A stretch of DNA of 64,000 bases from Actinernus sp. WN-2022 (GCA_030867875.1 JAOWCC010000042.1:186001-250000); one strand, 5' to 3'. Shown: positions 21,208 to 32,800, counted from the first letter of the stretch. Notes: a model not told the origin generated them from the sequence alone. Program-made: numbers and translations.

Positions 21208-21680
21208 AGTTTCGTTCATACAGTGAACTTGTCCGCTAACCTGTTCAAATCCCTAAAAGGCAAAATCCCTAAAATGAGGAGCCTGAGGGGGGTGGGGGCG
21301 AAATCTCTCCCCCTGGGGAGGATGGCAAAATTACAAGGAGGTAGAGAGAACGAGCCATGCCGCTAATCTTCTTCAATTTCAATTTCGTCAAGCCCTCAAA
21401 ATCCTTTGGTCCTGTCTTCTCTTGTGAAGAATGTTTGATAGTTTCTTATTCTTCGTACTCTGTGAATGCTTTGGAATCATCTTCAGTTGTAATAAAATGT
21501 TCAGTAGTCTAACTTCTTGTGTAGTCGCGGACAAAAGACTTTTGGTTCCATGTTTTAAAGCTTAATTAGCTTTTCAGTTCAAAATATGTCTTAGCTTGTT
21601 CCGGTTCACACAAACACATAAATCCATTTCATTTCAGCTAGATAATCCCTAAGTTCGCTTGCTGTTGAAGTTTTTCGTTT

Positions 21681-21896
21681 TTAATAGTTAGTATTCCTGT
21701 GTTTCACGTATCCATCATCCATTTCCTCTGAACTCACTGAACTCGTATCCAACGGCTCTAGTGAATGGTGTCGCTGTCGCCTCTCTTTTCTCTTCTCTAA
21801 ATTCTCCATCTTTATAATGCAACACAACAGCTGACTATTCACGACCATAATTCCTACCAGTGAGACACAAGAAATGATAAGTTCCGCAATTAACAT
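21681..21896 (-). CDS. Small single-pass membrane protein, copy A (71 aa)
   Basis: MLIAELIISCVSLVGIMVVN begins a hydrophobic segment (residues about 4-28, ending QLLCCIIK), followed by a basic stretch (EKRKERRQRHH), a Ser/acidic stretch (DTSSVSSEEMDD) and a conserved end GYVKHRNTNY. The basic flank after the membrane segment predicts a cytosolic C-terminus with tyrosine and casein-kinase-like serine sites. It is intronless with a TATA box 42 bp before the ATG, and an in-frame stop lies eight codons upstream. It is about 64% identical to copy B at 28100, with most differences conservative. The family is not recognised; function unknown. Confidence 0.7.
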   Translation of the reverse strand: MLIAELIISCVSLVGIMVVNSQLLCCIIKMENLEKRKERRQRHHSLEPLDTSSVSSEEMDDGYVKHRNTNY

Positions 21897-21937
21897 TTTG
21901 TACCGAATCCAAGTTGTCTATCTCCTCTTCGAACGCG

Positions 21938-21945
21938 TTTATATA
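21938..21945 (-). promoter_or_regulatory. TATA box of small membrane gene A
   Basis: TATATAAA on the minus strand followed by CGCGTTCG, 42 bp before the ATG. The same box and following bases occur before copy B, and further upstream words (GAGAAAACGCATA, TATCGT, ACTC.CGAAA) are also shared. Confidence 0.65.
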
Positions 21946-22385
21946 TGCGTTTTCTCAGTTGTGTTTTCGTGAGCTACGATATTGGTTAAAACTAGTTTTT
22001 CATATCTGAAACAATGAACAGCCTAAATGGCTTCCCAGAGCATGAATTTTGATTGCTTAATCGAGTTAATTGTTAGTTTGACGTCATTTCTTTTAGCCGA
22101 CAGAATCTCGTGGGAAATAAAGAAATTTGGTTGCCTCGAATAACTATTCAGGCAGTAGTAGACTATTAAGCTTGTCTGAGAGGAACAGATATGGAAATAC
22201 ATTCTAGTTGTATTCACTATTGAATAGAGAACAAAGCTATGTGTGTTTTTCACAAGACTCCGTCACTCACCTACACGACCGTTTTGACTGACCAGCTTTG
22301 CGTACCAGTTTTGTTTACCAGTTTTGTGTCACGAATTCGAAAAAGAAGCACGAGTATGATTCTATTTTAACCAACACCCAGTAAC

Positions 22386-22458
22386 TACCCTGCGAGTAGA
22401 GGTTTCTCATCTCTCTGCCTTTCCGGAAGAAAGATGAGAAACCTCTGCTCGCAGGGTA
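22386..22458. mobile_element. 73-bp foldback with perfect 9-bp duplication
   Basis: Ends TACCCTGCGAG and CTCGCAGGGTA, arms about 30 bp, flanked by CCCAGTAAC on both sides (22377-22385, 22459-22467). Same family as 15104, 25292, 33241 and 55462. Nine-base duplications are typical of MULE-type transposons. Confidence 0.85.
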
Positions 22459-22678
22459 CCCAGTAACTGAATCTGAAGCTCTACTGTACTTTTGTTATCA
22501 GTTTAATAGTCCATGATTCACCTTTCTCTCACTCCCCGGGGTTTCTACAAAATCCGTGTTTCAACCAAGGGAGTCTTTAGGTCATGCATGTTTACACTAT
22601 ACCGGTTAGGTTTTGTGCCGGCACGAAAACCATAACGGATAGACCTCCTGTTCATATATGAAGCTCTTTTTTTTTGGA

Positions 22679-22914
22679 ACAATTATAGAATACCCCGCAA
22701 TTTGGATATTAATTAATAATTCATTTTCTCAAATTTTCATGCAAACCTTCTAAAAACCTAACCCTGAAATAAATAAAAAATCTAACCATTTTCGACCAAA
22801 AGTCATTCGTAGAACGACTCTACATACACCTGCACTAGCTATAATGGAGAATTTCGCACAGTTTTGGCACAGTTTTTAAGTGAACTTTCGACATGCGGGG
22901 TATTCTATAATTGT
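22679..22914. mobile_element. MITE with 21-bp inverted ends
   Basis: ACAATTATAGAATACCCCGC at the left and its complement at the right, 236 bp overall, no coding content. Confidence 0.7.
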
Positions 22915-23014
22915 ACCCTTTTGGACTTTTTTGTTTCTGTGAGTTTCTTGTGCCGGAGCGATGTTGACCCGCTCCGGTCTTGAACGTTATATCAGGGCAT
23001 TATATGAGATTGGA

Positions 23015-23669
23015 CCGCGTCAGGCAAAAAGGGCCCGGACGACATTCAAGTTAAATAATTCCTACAACGGTGTTCCTAATAACAGGTTGAAGATTGTATT
23101 GTGTTCTTGACGAGAAGCGCTACATTTCATTCCTAACAATAAATGTCAGTTTCAAGAAATTGACAACATAAATCAGGGGTGAAATTTACGTGATTTTGAT
23201 GCAAGGGCGCGATTACAAATATGACTACAAAAAATAGGAATCCTGTCAAAGGGGATGATTTTGATGTATGACATTCATTTATACCTGCTGGCATTAAAGA
23301 GTAAAACGTAAATAAGATGAACAAGATGATCACTTTTTGGCCAAAAAAAATCTTTTCTGCACTCATTCTACTCCCCGTAGCTCATAATGTGATTTTAGCA
23401 ATAGTACAAGTTACACCTTGAAACAATCGTCTGATGATAAGAAATCATTTGCGCCTGCTAAAATTGTGATCACACCCTCGTGTAAAAAAATCGTAAATTT
23501 AGTCTTCGATTTCACTGGTCAATTTCATGAAATCAACACTACTTGTTAGTATAGCACAATGTGGCGCTTGCGATGCATATTGTAATCGCACCACAAGTCT
23601 AAAAAACATGGTACAATTTCAAAATACATTTACATATTATATCGTCCGGGCCCTTTTTGCCTGACGCGG
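23015..23669. mobile_element. Non-autonomous element with ~28-bp inverted ends
   Basis: Ends CCGCGTCAGGCAAAAAGGGC and its complement are perfect over about 28 bp. A second inverted pair outside it (TATATCAGGGCA at 22989 and TGCCCTGATATA at 23785) suggests it sits inside another element. Short hydrophobic frames inside are not convincing genes. Confidence 0.65.
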
Positions 23670-24023
23670 CCCAGATATGATTAAGCTTGGAAATGGCCCC
23701 CGGAATGCATTAAAATGGCTAGCATAGAGACTCTTTTGTTCAAAATTTTCAGGGGTGCATGCCCTCGGACCCCTAAGTTGTGTACTGCCCTGATATACTT
23801 TGTTACAGTTCTTTCGATCTTAATATCAATCATCGAAGAGAACAGAACTCCGTACCCCATGATAATCCATCCCCATCATTTATAGCAACACGCGCTATTT
23901 GTGTATTTGGTCCAGTACCTGTCGATCTTTAGTGCGATATGTCGCCGAGCCAAACGAGCCACGCAAACTATGGAGCTTCGAAACTGGCTCTGAAATCTGT
24001 GTTGCTTCCTAAGCTACCGACGG

Positions 24024-24440
24024 ATATATAGAGGATATTACACGCTAGTGAGAATATATGAAGTTTATCCTCGAGAGTCGAAAACATTTCACTTCATATC
24101 TTCAAACCACCGTGTAATTTTCTTTATATTATATGGACAATTAAACTGCTCTAATAACTATTATCTATTCATTTTACCGCTCGCTGTCAGTACAAACTTC
24201 TTCGTGATCTTTCTAAGCTGCATGTTCTGGGGAGTTTCATCGGTATTTCTTGTCGACAAAATCTTTAGAGAGTTTTAGATCGTAGTTGGCTTTTTCTGCT
24301 CGAAATATTCATTGTCATGCAGCTCATTTAAGCTGTTTACATCTTCCTCTGTGATTTTCACAAACCTGCCGCCATCTTTGTAGTTCAAAAGACAGCAAAC
24401 GCGACGTCATCGATATTTTCACTAGTGAGGATATGCCGGG
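24024..24440. repeat. GAGGATAT palindromic repeat, copy 2
   Basis: Same arms as the copy at 12730 (GAAGTTTATCCTCGAGAGTC and CATATCTTCAAACCACCGTG), followed by the shared TATGGACAATTAAACTGCTC tract, ATTCATTGTCATGCA and CTGTTTACATCTTCC. Confidence 0.75.
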
Positions 24441-24959
24441 AAAATATACACTACTCAATACCCGGATGTAGTTCCGTATGAGTTCTAGGAGTGGTTTATT
24501 TCTCAGTAAGACTATCGTCCATATAATAAAACCGTATAATACCGTGAAACTAAACGGAGATTCGAATGATCTGACTTGAGGCCTCGTGTGAAAATGAACT
24601 TTGAAATTTTATATTATAAGGTTAGGCCGTATGCATATGAACTTGGGAGTGTAACTTGAAAACCCGTTTATAAGATTGCAATGGACTTGACTTGGACTGT
24701 ACAGGCCGTAAGACCTTGAATGTGACCTGAAGAACTGTAAAGTGACCTGAATGTCGTGCCACGATAAATTAAAGGAAATGAAGTCGTGAACTCAGATCGA
24801 AAGACTTTGAAGAGCTGTAAAATCTAAATTACGAATCGTAAACAAACGCTGACTGACTGAGCTATAACTATCGTAAACTGGGATCCTACTTCGTGTACGG
24901 GAACACATATGACGTAAAACAAAGAACTTAAAAAGTCATAGCAATGTACTACAGCATAT

Positions 24960-25069
24960 TTAATTTGTCTTTACTTATAATTGTTATTCTGTTTTCGGAG
25001 ATATTAGCATGTATTTGCTATCTTCAATTCGAAGCAAAATAAAGGTTATTGTATTGTATTGTAAATACC
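24960..25069 (+). repeat. LINE 3' end with ATTGT units
   Basis: AAGCAAAATAAAGGTTATTG followed by TATTGTATTGTA is a polyadenylation-signal-like and short-repeat terminus typical of a non-LTR element. No coding part adjoins. Confidence 0.45.
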
Positions 25070-25291
25070 CTGAAATACAAAGAACCCTAACCCCACAAAA
25101 CCATACATCTGGTACACGAAGGCGGACGCTTACAATTCGCTAAAGAAATCAGAAATAGAACCAAGAATATCGTAAACAATTTATCGTGTATGTTTTTGCA
25201 ACACCGTAATATGAACCTTTACTTTCGTGGAACTAGAAAATTGTGGTGCTGTAGGTTTGGATATTATTATTTGCACGTTTCTCCGCCTTCG

Positions 25292-25425
25292 TACCCTGGT
25301 CCCAGAGGTTTTCTAGAGAGAGAACATCTGTGGAGAAAGAGCCGCCAGCGAGCAGCTCGCTGATCGCCGCTTCGCGGTTCTTTCTCCGAGGCTATTCTCT
25401 CTAGAAAACCTCTGGAACCAGGGTA
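25292..25425. mobile_element. Foldback element, TACCCTGG family
   Basis: Arms TACCCTGGTCCCAGAGG... and ...CCTCTGGAACCAGGGTA, about 55 bp each, flanked by CCGCCTTCG and CCGCTTTCG (8 of 9 match). Contains an inner GC-rich palindrome near GCGAGCAGCTCGC. Confidence 0.8.
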
Positions 25426-26180
25426 CCGCTTTCGAGATTATCTGCTGGAATTGTAAATGGTAGACACCGACTCTTCCAGTTAGTTTACTAGTTTGAGAAA
25501 GTCCTTTCATTATACAACATTCGTCTCATCTGGTTTCTTGATGTAAATGGTAAGCACCCCTGGCATCTCTTTTCTCCCGACTACGCTTCTCTGAGGTGCG
25601 GGGCGTAGCCTCATCCCGAGTTCTTATTTCAAAATGGCGGCCGTTTTGACTCCCGAGTAAGAAGCCTTCGGAGTTAACTCTCGCAAAGTGAAATATGTTT
25701 TTGACCTATTTAAAGTACCTACGGCAGACAATTTCGACTTAGGCAGTCATACGTATATTTCATAGACCTATCAAAATTTACCATAGACCTTTCGCTTTCA
25801 AGAAGTTTTGGCCAGATTCTCGGCGTGGGGCAAAACAGAAGCAGTGACGTCACAATATCCAGCCGCGCGTAGTAAAAGCCTGGGAGCGAGGCTATGCGGG
25901 ATGAAGGTCACGCAATCTCAAGCACAGCTACTCTCTCTCGGTGAATACTGTCATCGACTCAAATTAAATTAGAAGAAAAATAGATTATTTAATCAATAAA
26001 ATAAATAAAAACACCGAGTCCCTTAAAAACGAAAAATCGCTCGTTTTGTTTCATAATCAAAACTTAAATTCCCGCGCGCAACTTTCTTCGGTGCTACACA
26101 GTTGACAGAAACAAGGCTTTCACCCAATCAGAGCTCGCGTTAGTACTGAAGTATCTATTATATACGGATTTCACCCAATC
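25426..26180. other. Intergenic, no gene recognised
   Basis: GC content rises around 25560-25660 and 25850. A tandem-like phrase TTTCACCCAATCAGAGC occurs at 26121 and 26168. No coding signal. Confidence 0.4.
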
Positions 26181-26189
26181 AGAGCGCGA

Positions 26190-26950
26190 GTTAGTGCTGA
26201 AGTATCTATTATATAGAGCGTTCATCAGAGCGCGCGCTTTCCGTGGGTTATTTTATTTAAAAAATGGAGATTTTACTTTCTCGGTGCTAAAGATCCGCAT
26301 TGTAGAAACGAAACCCCAACGGCTGATACCGACATTTCGAATCGTGACATTTATGCAGTTTTTAGTTGGTAAGCACTTGTGTTGTAGTTCGTTGGTCTCT
26401 ATGCTTCACCTTTTTAATATGTTCACTAACAGCTCAGTTCAAAATTCGGTCTTTGTAAGAATGCCAAGTGGTACAATAAAGTTATTGCTATTATTTCCCC
26501 CGGCTATTAGCGGTGACAACTTCGAGTTGGCCTTTTCCTGCATAATTCGGCGCGACTCTATATACCCGAGCTATTATTCTTTATATATTTAAGAATATGG
26601 CGCTTATTTGGCTGAAACACGATTAGACAAGTTTCAAGGAAAAGTTTTAATTTACAAAAAAAAACAGCAATTCAGGTTGTGAGAATAACAAGATTATTTT
26701 CGTGCTTTTAGCGTAACACAAACAAAATACATATGCAAAACATGTATTGCGTGTAGTTAAGAGGAGTCTTTTGTGAGGAGATACTGAGCTTTGTTCTCTG
26801 ATCTATTCAAACGTGAATAAAACTGACTAGAATGTATTGCGTGTAGGTAAATCGCAAGAGTCTATTGTGAGAAGATACTGAGTGAACTTTGTTCTCTGAT
26901 CTATTCAAAAGTGAATAAAACTGTATGTCTGTCAAATGAAGCTGAACGGT
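26190..26950. repeat. Segmental duplicate, partner at 29200-30890
   Basis: Shared order of GACAACTTCGAGTTGG, AAAATTCGGTCTTTGTA-like, CGCGAC..TA..CCCGAGCTA and ATGAAGCTGAAC. A 130-codon plus-strand frame here is not kept in the partner, so the similarity is probably non-coding. Inside it a unit of about 95 bp (TTTGTTCTCTGATCTATTCA plus AATAAAACTG) is tandemly doubled at 26750-26935. Confidence 0.65.
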
Positions 26951-28080
26951 TTGCCTAATCAGAACCAGCCAAAGGCCCTGGTGCCGGTTGCATAAACGTT
27001 AAAGCCGCGAGGCCAAACATTCGAACATTGTTGTACAACATAGGCTCGACATTGTTCGTTCAGACTGTTTAACACCCAATATCTAGTGGGCGAAATGTTT
27101 GATCGAAAATATCACTTCAACCACTACAAAACGTTGGCCCAACATGGGCGTACTAAATACAGTCTATCAAAGCAGGTCAAGTACGAAGTTCACTATTCGA
27201 AATTTGATTTCATTCTTCATTTCAAACTCCATTGTTAAAACGAAACTTGCAAAATTGAAATTGAGCACTAATCGAATTTTGATTGTATTTATGTGCAAAA
27301 GGTTTACATTTTTATTCCAAAGCGTATTTGAATTTTAGTCTCCTTCGCAAACGCTAGCGCGAAGGAGACTAATTTGAATTTCGGCTCATTTCGAATAATG
27401 AACTTCACTGATTTCTGGTTCTAGAGTGGACGCTTGACCTGTTTTAACTCTAACATTTAATATTGGAAATGGACTTTGACTCGTTGTTACAGACAAATGT
27501 ACGGAAAATTGAAAACACAATTGCACGCTTTCCAGCACAGCTGTTCTAAACAGTTTTACCTAAAGAAGACAACATTCAGTTTCTTTAAAGAAAAATATAA
27601 CTCTTATAAAAAGAATCACTGAAAAAATTGTAATCTTATTTGAAGAAAATTAGCCTTCCTTTAATAATCTCCCAGATAAGCCATAAAATTGTCTTCCAAG
27701 AAGAATTACAAGTCTAGTAAAAACAATTACCAATAATTTGAAGAAAGTTAGAATTGTTATACTTCGTCCCCCAGATTAGTTGTTTCGTGCGGGAAGGAGA
27801 AGGCAGTTTACTCAGTCTTTGCGGGGGGTCGCGAGTTTCACTCAAAATAATATTCCGTCTTTGTGAGAAAAGAAACAGTTTCACATCTTCTCGGTTAAGG
27901 ACAAAAAATCATTGGCCCTCGGAGACCTCTATCAAGCCAACTCGAATTCTGTTAAGGTTCTCCGTCCACCTTCGAGTGGTCAGTAAAGCGAAATAAATGA
28001 ATAAACTGGCAATACAAACGGCAAAGCTTAGGCATCTGCAAATCCATTCCAGCTGAAATAATTCCCAAGTTGCTTGCTGT
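26951..28080. other. Intergenic, nothing recognised
   Basis: AT-rich. A palindrome near TTAGTCTCCTTCGC / GCGAAGGAGACTAA (27336-27372) is the only structure seen. Confidence 0.4.
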
Positions 28081-28099
28081 CAGTTGTAGTTTTTCTTTT

Positions 28100-28318
28100 T
28101 TAATAGTTAGTATTCCTGTATTTCACATACCCAGTATCTTTTTCCGTTGAACTCACTGAACTTGTATCCAACTCTTGGGTTTCATGCCGCCGTCGACTAT
28201 TCTTCTGCTTCCTCTTCTCTAAATTGTCCATCTTTATAATGCAGCATAAAAGCTGTGTATTCATGAGCACAATTCCTACCAGTGAAATACAAGAGATTAT
28301 AAGCTCCGCGAGTGGCAT
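28100..28318 (-). CDS. Small single-pass membrane protein, copy B (72 aa)
   Basis: MPLAELIISCISLVGIVLMN starts the membrane segment (to about residue 28, QLLCCIIK), then a basic stretch (EKRKQKNSRRRH), DTSSVSSTEKDT and the end GYVKYRNTNY. The start at 28318 aligns with copy A; an in-frame ATG at 28372 would add 18 residues but lies only about 23 bp from the TATA box, so it is probably not transcribed. The residues TWIRYK just before the ATG are also readable before copy A, which suggests shared leader sequence or an ancestral longer protein. Conservation is concentrated in the membrane segment and both tail motifs. Confidence 0.7.
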   Translation of the reverse strand: MPLAELIISCISLVGIVLMNTQLLCCIIKMDNLEKRKQKNSRRRHETQELDTSSVSSTEKDTGYVKYRNTNY

Positions 28319-28394
28319 TTTATATCGAATCCAAGTTTTATGAATGTCTCCTCTTCTGATCTGAATATTCATTAATTGTTACAAACGAACGCGT

Positions 28395-28402
28395 TTTATA
28401 TA
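28395..28402 (-). promoter_or_regulatory. TATA box of small membrane gene B
   Basis: TATATAAAA followed by CGCGTTCG on the minus strand, 77 bp before the chosen ATG; homologous to the promoter of copy A. Confidence 0.6.
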
Positions 28403-28555
28403 GTTATGCGTTTTCTCGTGTCTTTCGCGAGTCACGATACTGGCTAAATATATTAAATATTCTTTCAACGAAAACAGTGAATAGCCTTCACCCAATCAGA
28501 TTCGAGACGTTGTACGAAACACTTGAATAGTTTCCCTGAGCTCGCGTTTGGATTA

Positions 28556-28795
28556 GTTTAATTGTTAATTTGACTCCTTCCAGTAGTTGAAGCTCGCGGT
28601 AAATAGATAAAGATTTGAGTGCTTCGAATAACTGCATTACAGATCACTATACAGTGAGACCGTTCTGAGAGAAAATGGCTCAATTGTTAATTTGACTCCT
28701 TTCACTGGTTGAAGCTCGCGGTGAATAAATAAATATTTGAGTGCTTCGAATGACTGCACAGATCGTTCTGAGAGAAAATGCAGACATACAAATAC
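28556..28795. repeat. ~110-bp tandem duplication upstream of gene B
   Basis: TTGTTAATTTGACTCCTT, GTTGAAGCTCGCGGT and TTTGAGTGCTTCGAAT occur twice in the same order (starts near 28561 and 28684). Single-copy homologous text exists upstream of copy A (22066-22150). Confidence 0.7.
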
Positions 28796-29322
28796 ATTCC
28801 GTTCTATTAAAGCTAAGTGTTTCGTCACAAAAGACTAGCTCAGCTACACCGACAATACGTTTTCAAGCCTCAAAAGGTTAAAACTTTTGTCTGTTTCGTG
28901 TCACGAATTAGGGACCCTGTTAGGGGGGAGGGAGGGGGCTGAGTTTCATCGTTCGTCGTTATTTCATGTCCTTCATGTTGCTGTTTCTACGCCGTATCGC
29001 AAATTCGAAATTTATCCTAAAACGGCCTCGAGAGAGTGAGTCTAAAATTCGGCTCAATTTGATTTCTATTACTATATCAACGTCCCAAGTAAGAGCTAGT
29101 CTTGCAATTGTTAGCATTCTTTTCCATGTGGGACAGAGTTTTGCAACTTGACATTCTCAAGTTATGGACGTCAGACTATTAACCGTAAAATACCATTCTC
29201 CCTACTGGCATTATTCTAGTTTCAGAGCGTGCATTTTCTGTCGCTTATTTTATAAAAAAGTGTATAGTGATTATTTTCTCGCTTCTCAATAACCGCACGT
29301 GAAAATTCGTTGTATACAAAAT

Positions 29323-29676
29323 CAGGAGCCATTACCAGGAGCGTGCATCTCCATATTAGGTCATTACCAGGAGCGTGCATCTCCCAGATTAGGTCTGTCC
29401 AACAGCAGAACAGATGATGTAGCTTTTAGATTTGTGTTTCCCGCGAAAGTAGACAAAGGATACCTGCACTAAACCAATCACACGACGAAACGTCACTTCT
29501 CATTATGCATCCATGCAGCTATTTTCCTATGCAGGGGAGCGCGCATTGTCCGCAGCGCAAGCAACCATGGCAACCATTTTATTTCGCGGGAATCGAATAT
29601 CTATAAATAGCCACATCGTCTACTGTGCTGTGGACGCTACCCATAACATCGGTACGCTCCTGGTAATGGGCTCCTG
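29323..29676. mobile_element. MITE with CAGGAGCC ends, copy 1
   Basis: CAGGAGCCATTACCAGGAGC and its inverse, with a shared interior (CAGAACAGATGATGTAGCT, GCCACATCGTCTACTGTG). Copy 2 is at 43516-43818. The left end carries a short direct duplication of ATTACCAGGAGCGTGCATCT. Confidence 0.75.
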
Positions 29677-29737
29677 ACACAATTTGTTTAGCCTCATTAT
29701 AGCATGAGGTTTTCATGACAAGCATTTTGGGCACGCC

Positions 29738-29850
29738 GGGCACTTCTAACTTGGGCACGGCACTCCTCTCTTGGGCACGGTACTCCTAACTCGGGCACGG
29801 CACTCCTCTCTTGGGCACGGTACTCCTAACTCGGACACGGCATTCCAAAC
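29738..29850. repeat. 20-bp minisatellite, left arm
   Basis: About five units of CTCGGGCACGGCACTCCTAA, inverted relative to the array at 29948. The two arms enclose a core of about 95 bp. Confidence 0.8.
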
Positions 29851-29947
29851 AGGCGGGCCGACCGTTTCACTAGGTCTCAGGAACATTTCCATTTACTCGA
29901 CAAAAATCGTGCCGATAATTGTTGGCACGCGTACGGCTAACATTAAC

Positions 29948-30332
29948 ACAAGTTAGGAGTGCCGTGTCCAAGTTAGGAGTGCCGTTCCAAAGTTAGGAGT
30001 GCCGTGTCCAGGATAGGAGTGCCGTGTCCAGGTTAGGAGTGCCGTGTCCAAGTTAAAAGTGCCGTACGTGTCCAAGGTAGGAGTGCCGTGTACAGGTTAG
30101 GAGTGCCGTGTCCAGGTTAGGAGTGCCGTGTCCAGGTTAGGAGTGCCGTGTCCAAGTTAGGAGTTCCGTGTCCAGGTTAGGAGTGCCGTGTCCAGGTTAG
30201 GAGTGCCGTGTCCAAGTTAGGAGTTCCGTGTCCAGGTTAGGAGTTCCGTGTCCAAGTTAGGAGTTCCGTGTCCAGGTTAGGAGTGCCGTGTCCAAGTTAG
30301 GGGAGCCGTGTCCAAGTTAGGAGTGCCAGTAG
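29948..30332. repeat. 20-bp minisatellite, right arm (about 19 copies)
   Basis: Unit GTTAGGAGTGCCGTGTCCAG with scattered changes. Inverted relative to 29738-29850. Confidence 0.9.
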
Positions 30333-30890
30333 CATTGGAAAGTGAAATATATGCAGCCAGTTGCTATCCTCATTTGTTTCAATTGCGTTCGGCGCATGAA
30401 AAGTTTGACGTTTGATCTGGCCTTAGGTTGTAGTTTTATTGCTTCACCATTTTAATATGGTTACCAATAGCTTCAAAATTAGGTCTTTGTAGTATTAAAT
30501 ATTATTTTCCCTGGCGATTGGCGGCGACAACTTCGAGTTGGTCTTAATTTTACGGTATGATGAGCGCGACACTACCCCCGAGCTAAATTCTTTATATGTT
30601 TACAAATATGTCGCTTCTTTGGAGTTCGCTAAAACACGAAATCTTAAATGGTTTGAAGAAAAATGATTAATCCGAGACTTAAAAAAAAAGGAATTCAGGG
30701 TCATTCAGGCTTTACAAGTTGTTTGCCAGGATAACAGGATTATTTCAGGGCTTGTACAAATATGCAAAACTTTAACGTCGGAACGCCGGCTGTGTGTATG
30801 TAAACACGAGTCTTTTGTGAGAAAATATACCGAGCTTAAAAATTAATTGTATTGTCTTGTCTGACACATGAAGCTGAACTGTGTCTACTT

Positions 30891-32630
30891 CACAGTCAGT
30901 CATGACTGAAAGGCCCCTTTATACTTAGCAGTTTTCTTTTGGACTTTTAGAATAATCTGACACAGCCCCATTTCTTGAAAACTACGCTAAATTCTCGGAG
31001 CATCTCAGTACAGAATACAGGGCCATTTTTGAAGCTCCATATTATTTTTCTCAGTGGCTCGGTTGTCGATAACGCTCCGACGAAAAGTCATATTTTAGTG
31101 GCTCGGTGGCTCGCCAGTGCGTTATGATAGAGAATTTGGCTATATTAATAATAACAAGAGGCCCTGAGTGGCCTTAACTCGGGCCATCTATAGGAATAGG
31201 TGAATACATGTAGTTCATGGTGTTCTGGCATATTGTTGTGTCATATGGTTTGTGCTAGGGAAGTCGGATAATAGATCTAGTCAGCTTGCCTGTTTGTTGC
31301 CCTATTTCAGACCATGTGGTAGCTCTCCACAGGATTCAGTGCTTTGTTTTTCAATTATAGAATTAACTGGTACATGTACATTTCCCCTTGGGATACAGAA
31401 AAACAAAAAAACATTACTGAAGAGAAAAGTCTGGTGGTCTGAAATGGGACAACAAACAGGCAAGCTGATTAGGTCTATTGATTCCCTACTCATGCTCATT
31501 TCTGGCTTGGTAAATTTTGTGATTGGGTTGAAGACAACCCTGTTGTGTTCACTGGTTTGTGATAAGCTGTGATATCAGAAACCAGTACAAACCGCTGGGG
31601 TTTCTCAACATAATCAGAAAAAACCATCGACAATAACTGGGACTAGGCTCAGGTGCCACATGTATTAGCAATGTTATAAACGAAAAAAGAATTGGGTCTG
31701 AGTACAAATGTATGTGAAATATTATTTAATTAAATTAAAAAAAATTCCACCATACAAAAGATCACATCAAAATTAGTATGCTGACTCACTCATGACTTTG
31801 AAGCAAACATTTTTCTAATGATTATTTACCACCTTAGCTTAAACATACATGTATGTATACATCTAAGTGGTTCTATTTAGAGGATCGAGTTCTGTAGTTA
31901 CATTTTATCATGTCTATTATAAACTTTCCTTTCAATAATAGTCCTCGATCCTTTCAGAATATTGATGATCATAAACTTAGGTGTTGTTGAAGCAGGTGAA
32001 TGGTTTTCCTAGAGTACAGCTGTCAGTCACTATTTTTGTATTTCTATTTTACCTGGGTCCTTCCATTCACAGTTTTTTTCAGAGTCTATTAGATTCCCTT
32101 CCAATATGTCATTGGAAACATGCAGTTATTTAGCTGTCAATTACCAACTACTTCATTGTCAACTGCATGTAGCTTTGCTCCTGATGAACTGAAATAAAGT
32201 TCTGTGCTGAACTGGTAATATATGATGTGCCTTGATGGTCATTTTTATGGACTTGCTGATCGATACAGCTTTGAAGTTCAGTTATTTAGCCGTAAATTAG
32301 CAACTACTTCCACTGTCAACTGCATCTATGTACCATCTCCAAATAGGTGCTTTCATATCCAGCATCTTGGTGAAGACTGGAGACATAGCATTGATATAGA
32401 TGTGTATAAATAATGGTTGTCCTGCGATGTTCAAAATTCGGAGCAACATTTGCTCAGTGCATCGGTAGCAGTTGTTGCAGTTGTACTCTGGCAACCAATG
32501 AACTTGCCAACAGCATCAATAGAAGTTGTTGTAAAAGTATGCATTGAATAGCAAAGTTCAACCATACGGTTGCACTGTAAATAGAGCTTAATATTAATAT
32601 CACATGCAAATATATCGAAGGCGCTATGAA
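30891..32630. other. Intergenic; one hairpin and an internal repeat
   Basis: CAGCTTGCCTGTTTGTTG...TTTCAGACCA at 31280 is inverted at 31437-31473 (about 30-bp arms). CAGTTATTTAGC...AACTACTTC...GTCAACTGCAT occurs twice (32122 and 32279). No gene recognised. Confidence 0.5.
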
Positions 32631-32639
32631 AAAACCAAT

Positions 32640-32800
32640 TGTTTCCAGAAGTAACATCGATAAGCATCGATTGGAAACTTTTTTGTGATTATCGATTGGT
32701 CATCGATTGACCGATACCAATCGATATCAATTAACTAATTATATCGATTGATATCGATTTATCGATTGAATTTCCGATGATCGATTTCATCGATTGGATA
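32640..32800. repeat. Cluster of ATCGATTG words
   Basis: ATCGAT occurs about ten times in 160 bp, in variants such as TATCGATTGATATCGATT and CATCGATTG. It may be a decayed simple repeat or a dense palindromic binding-site cluster. Confidence 0.7.

Noticed and set aside
26194..26592. Plus-strand frame of 132 codons
   Set aside because: The duplicate at 29200-30890 does not preserve the frame, so selection on protein is unlikely.
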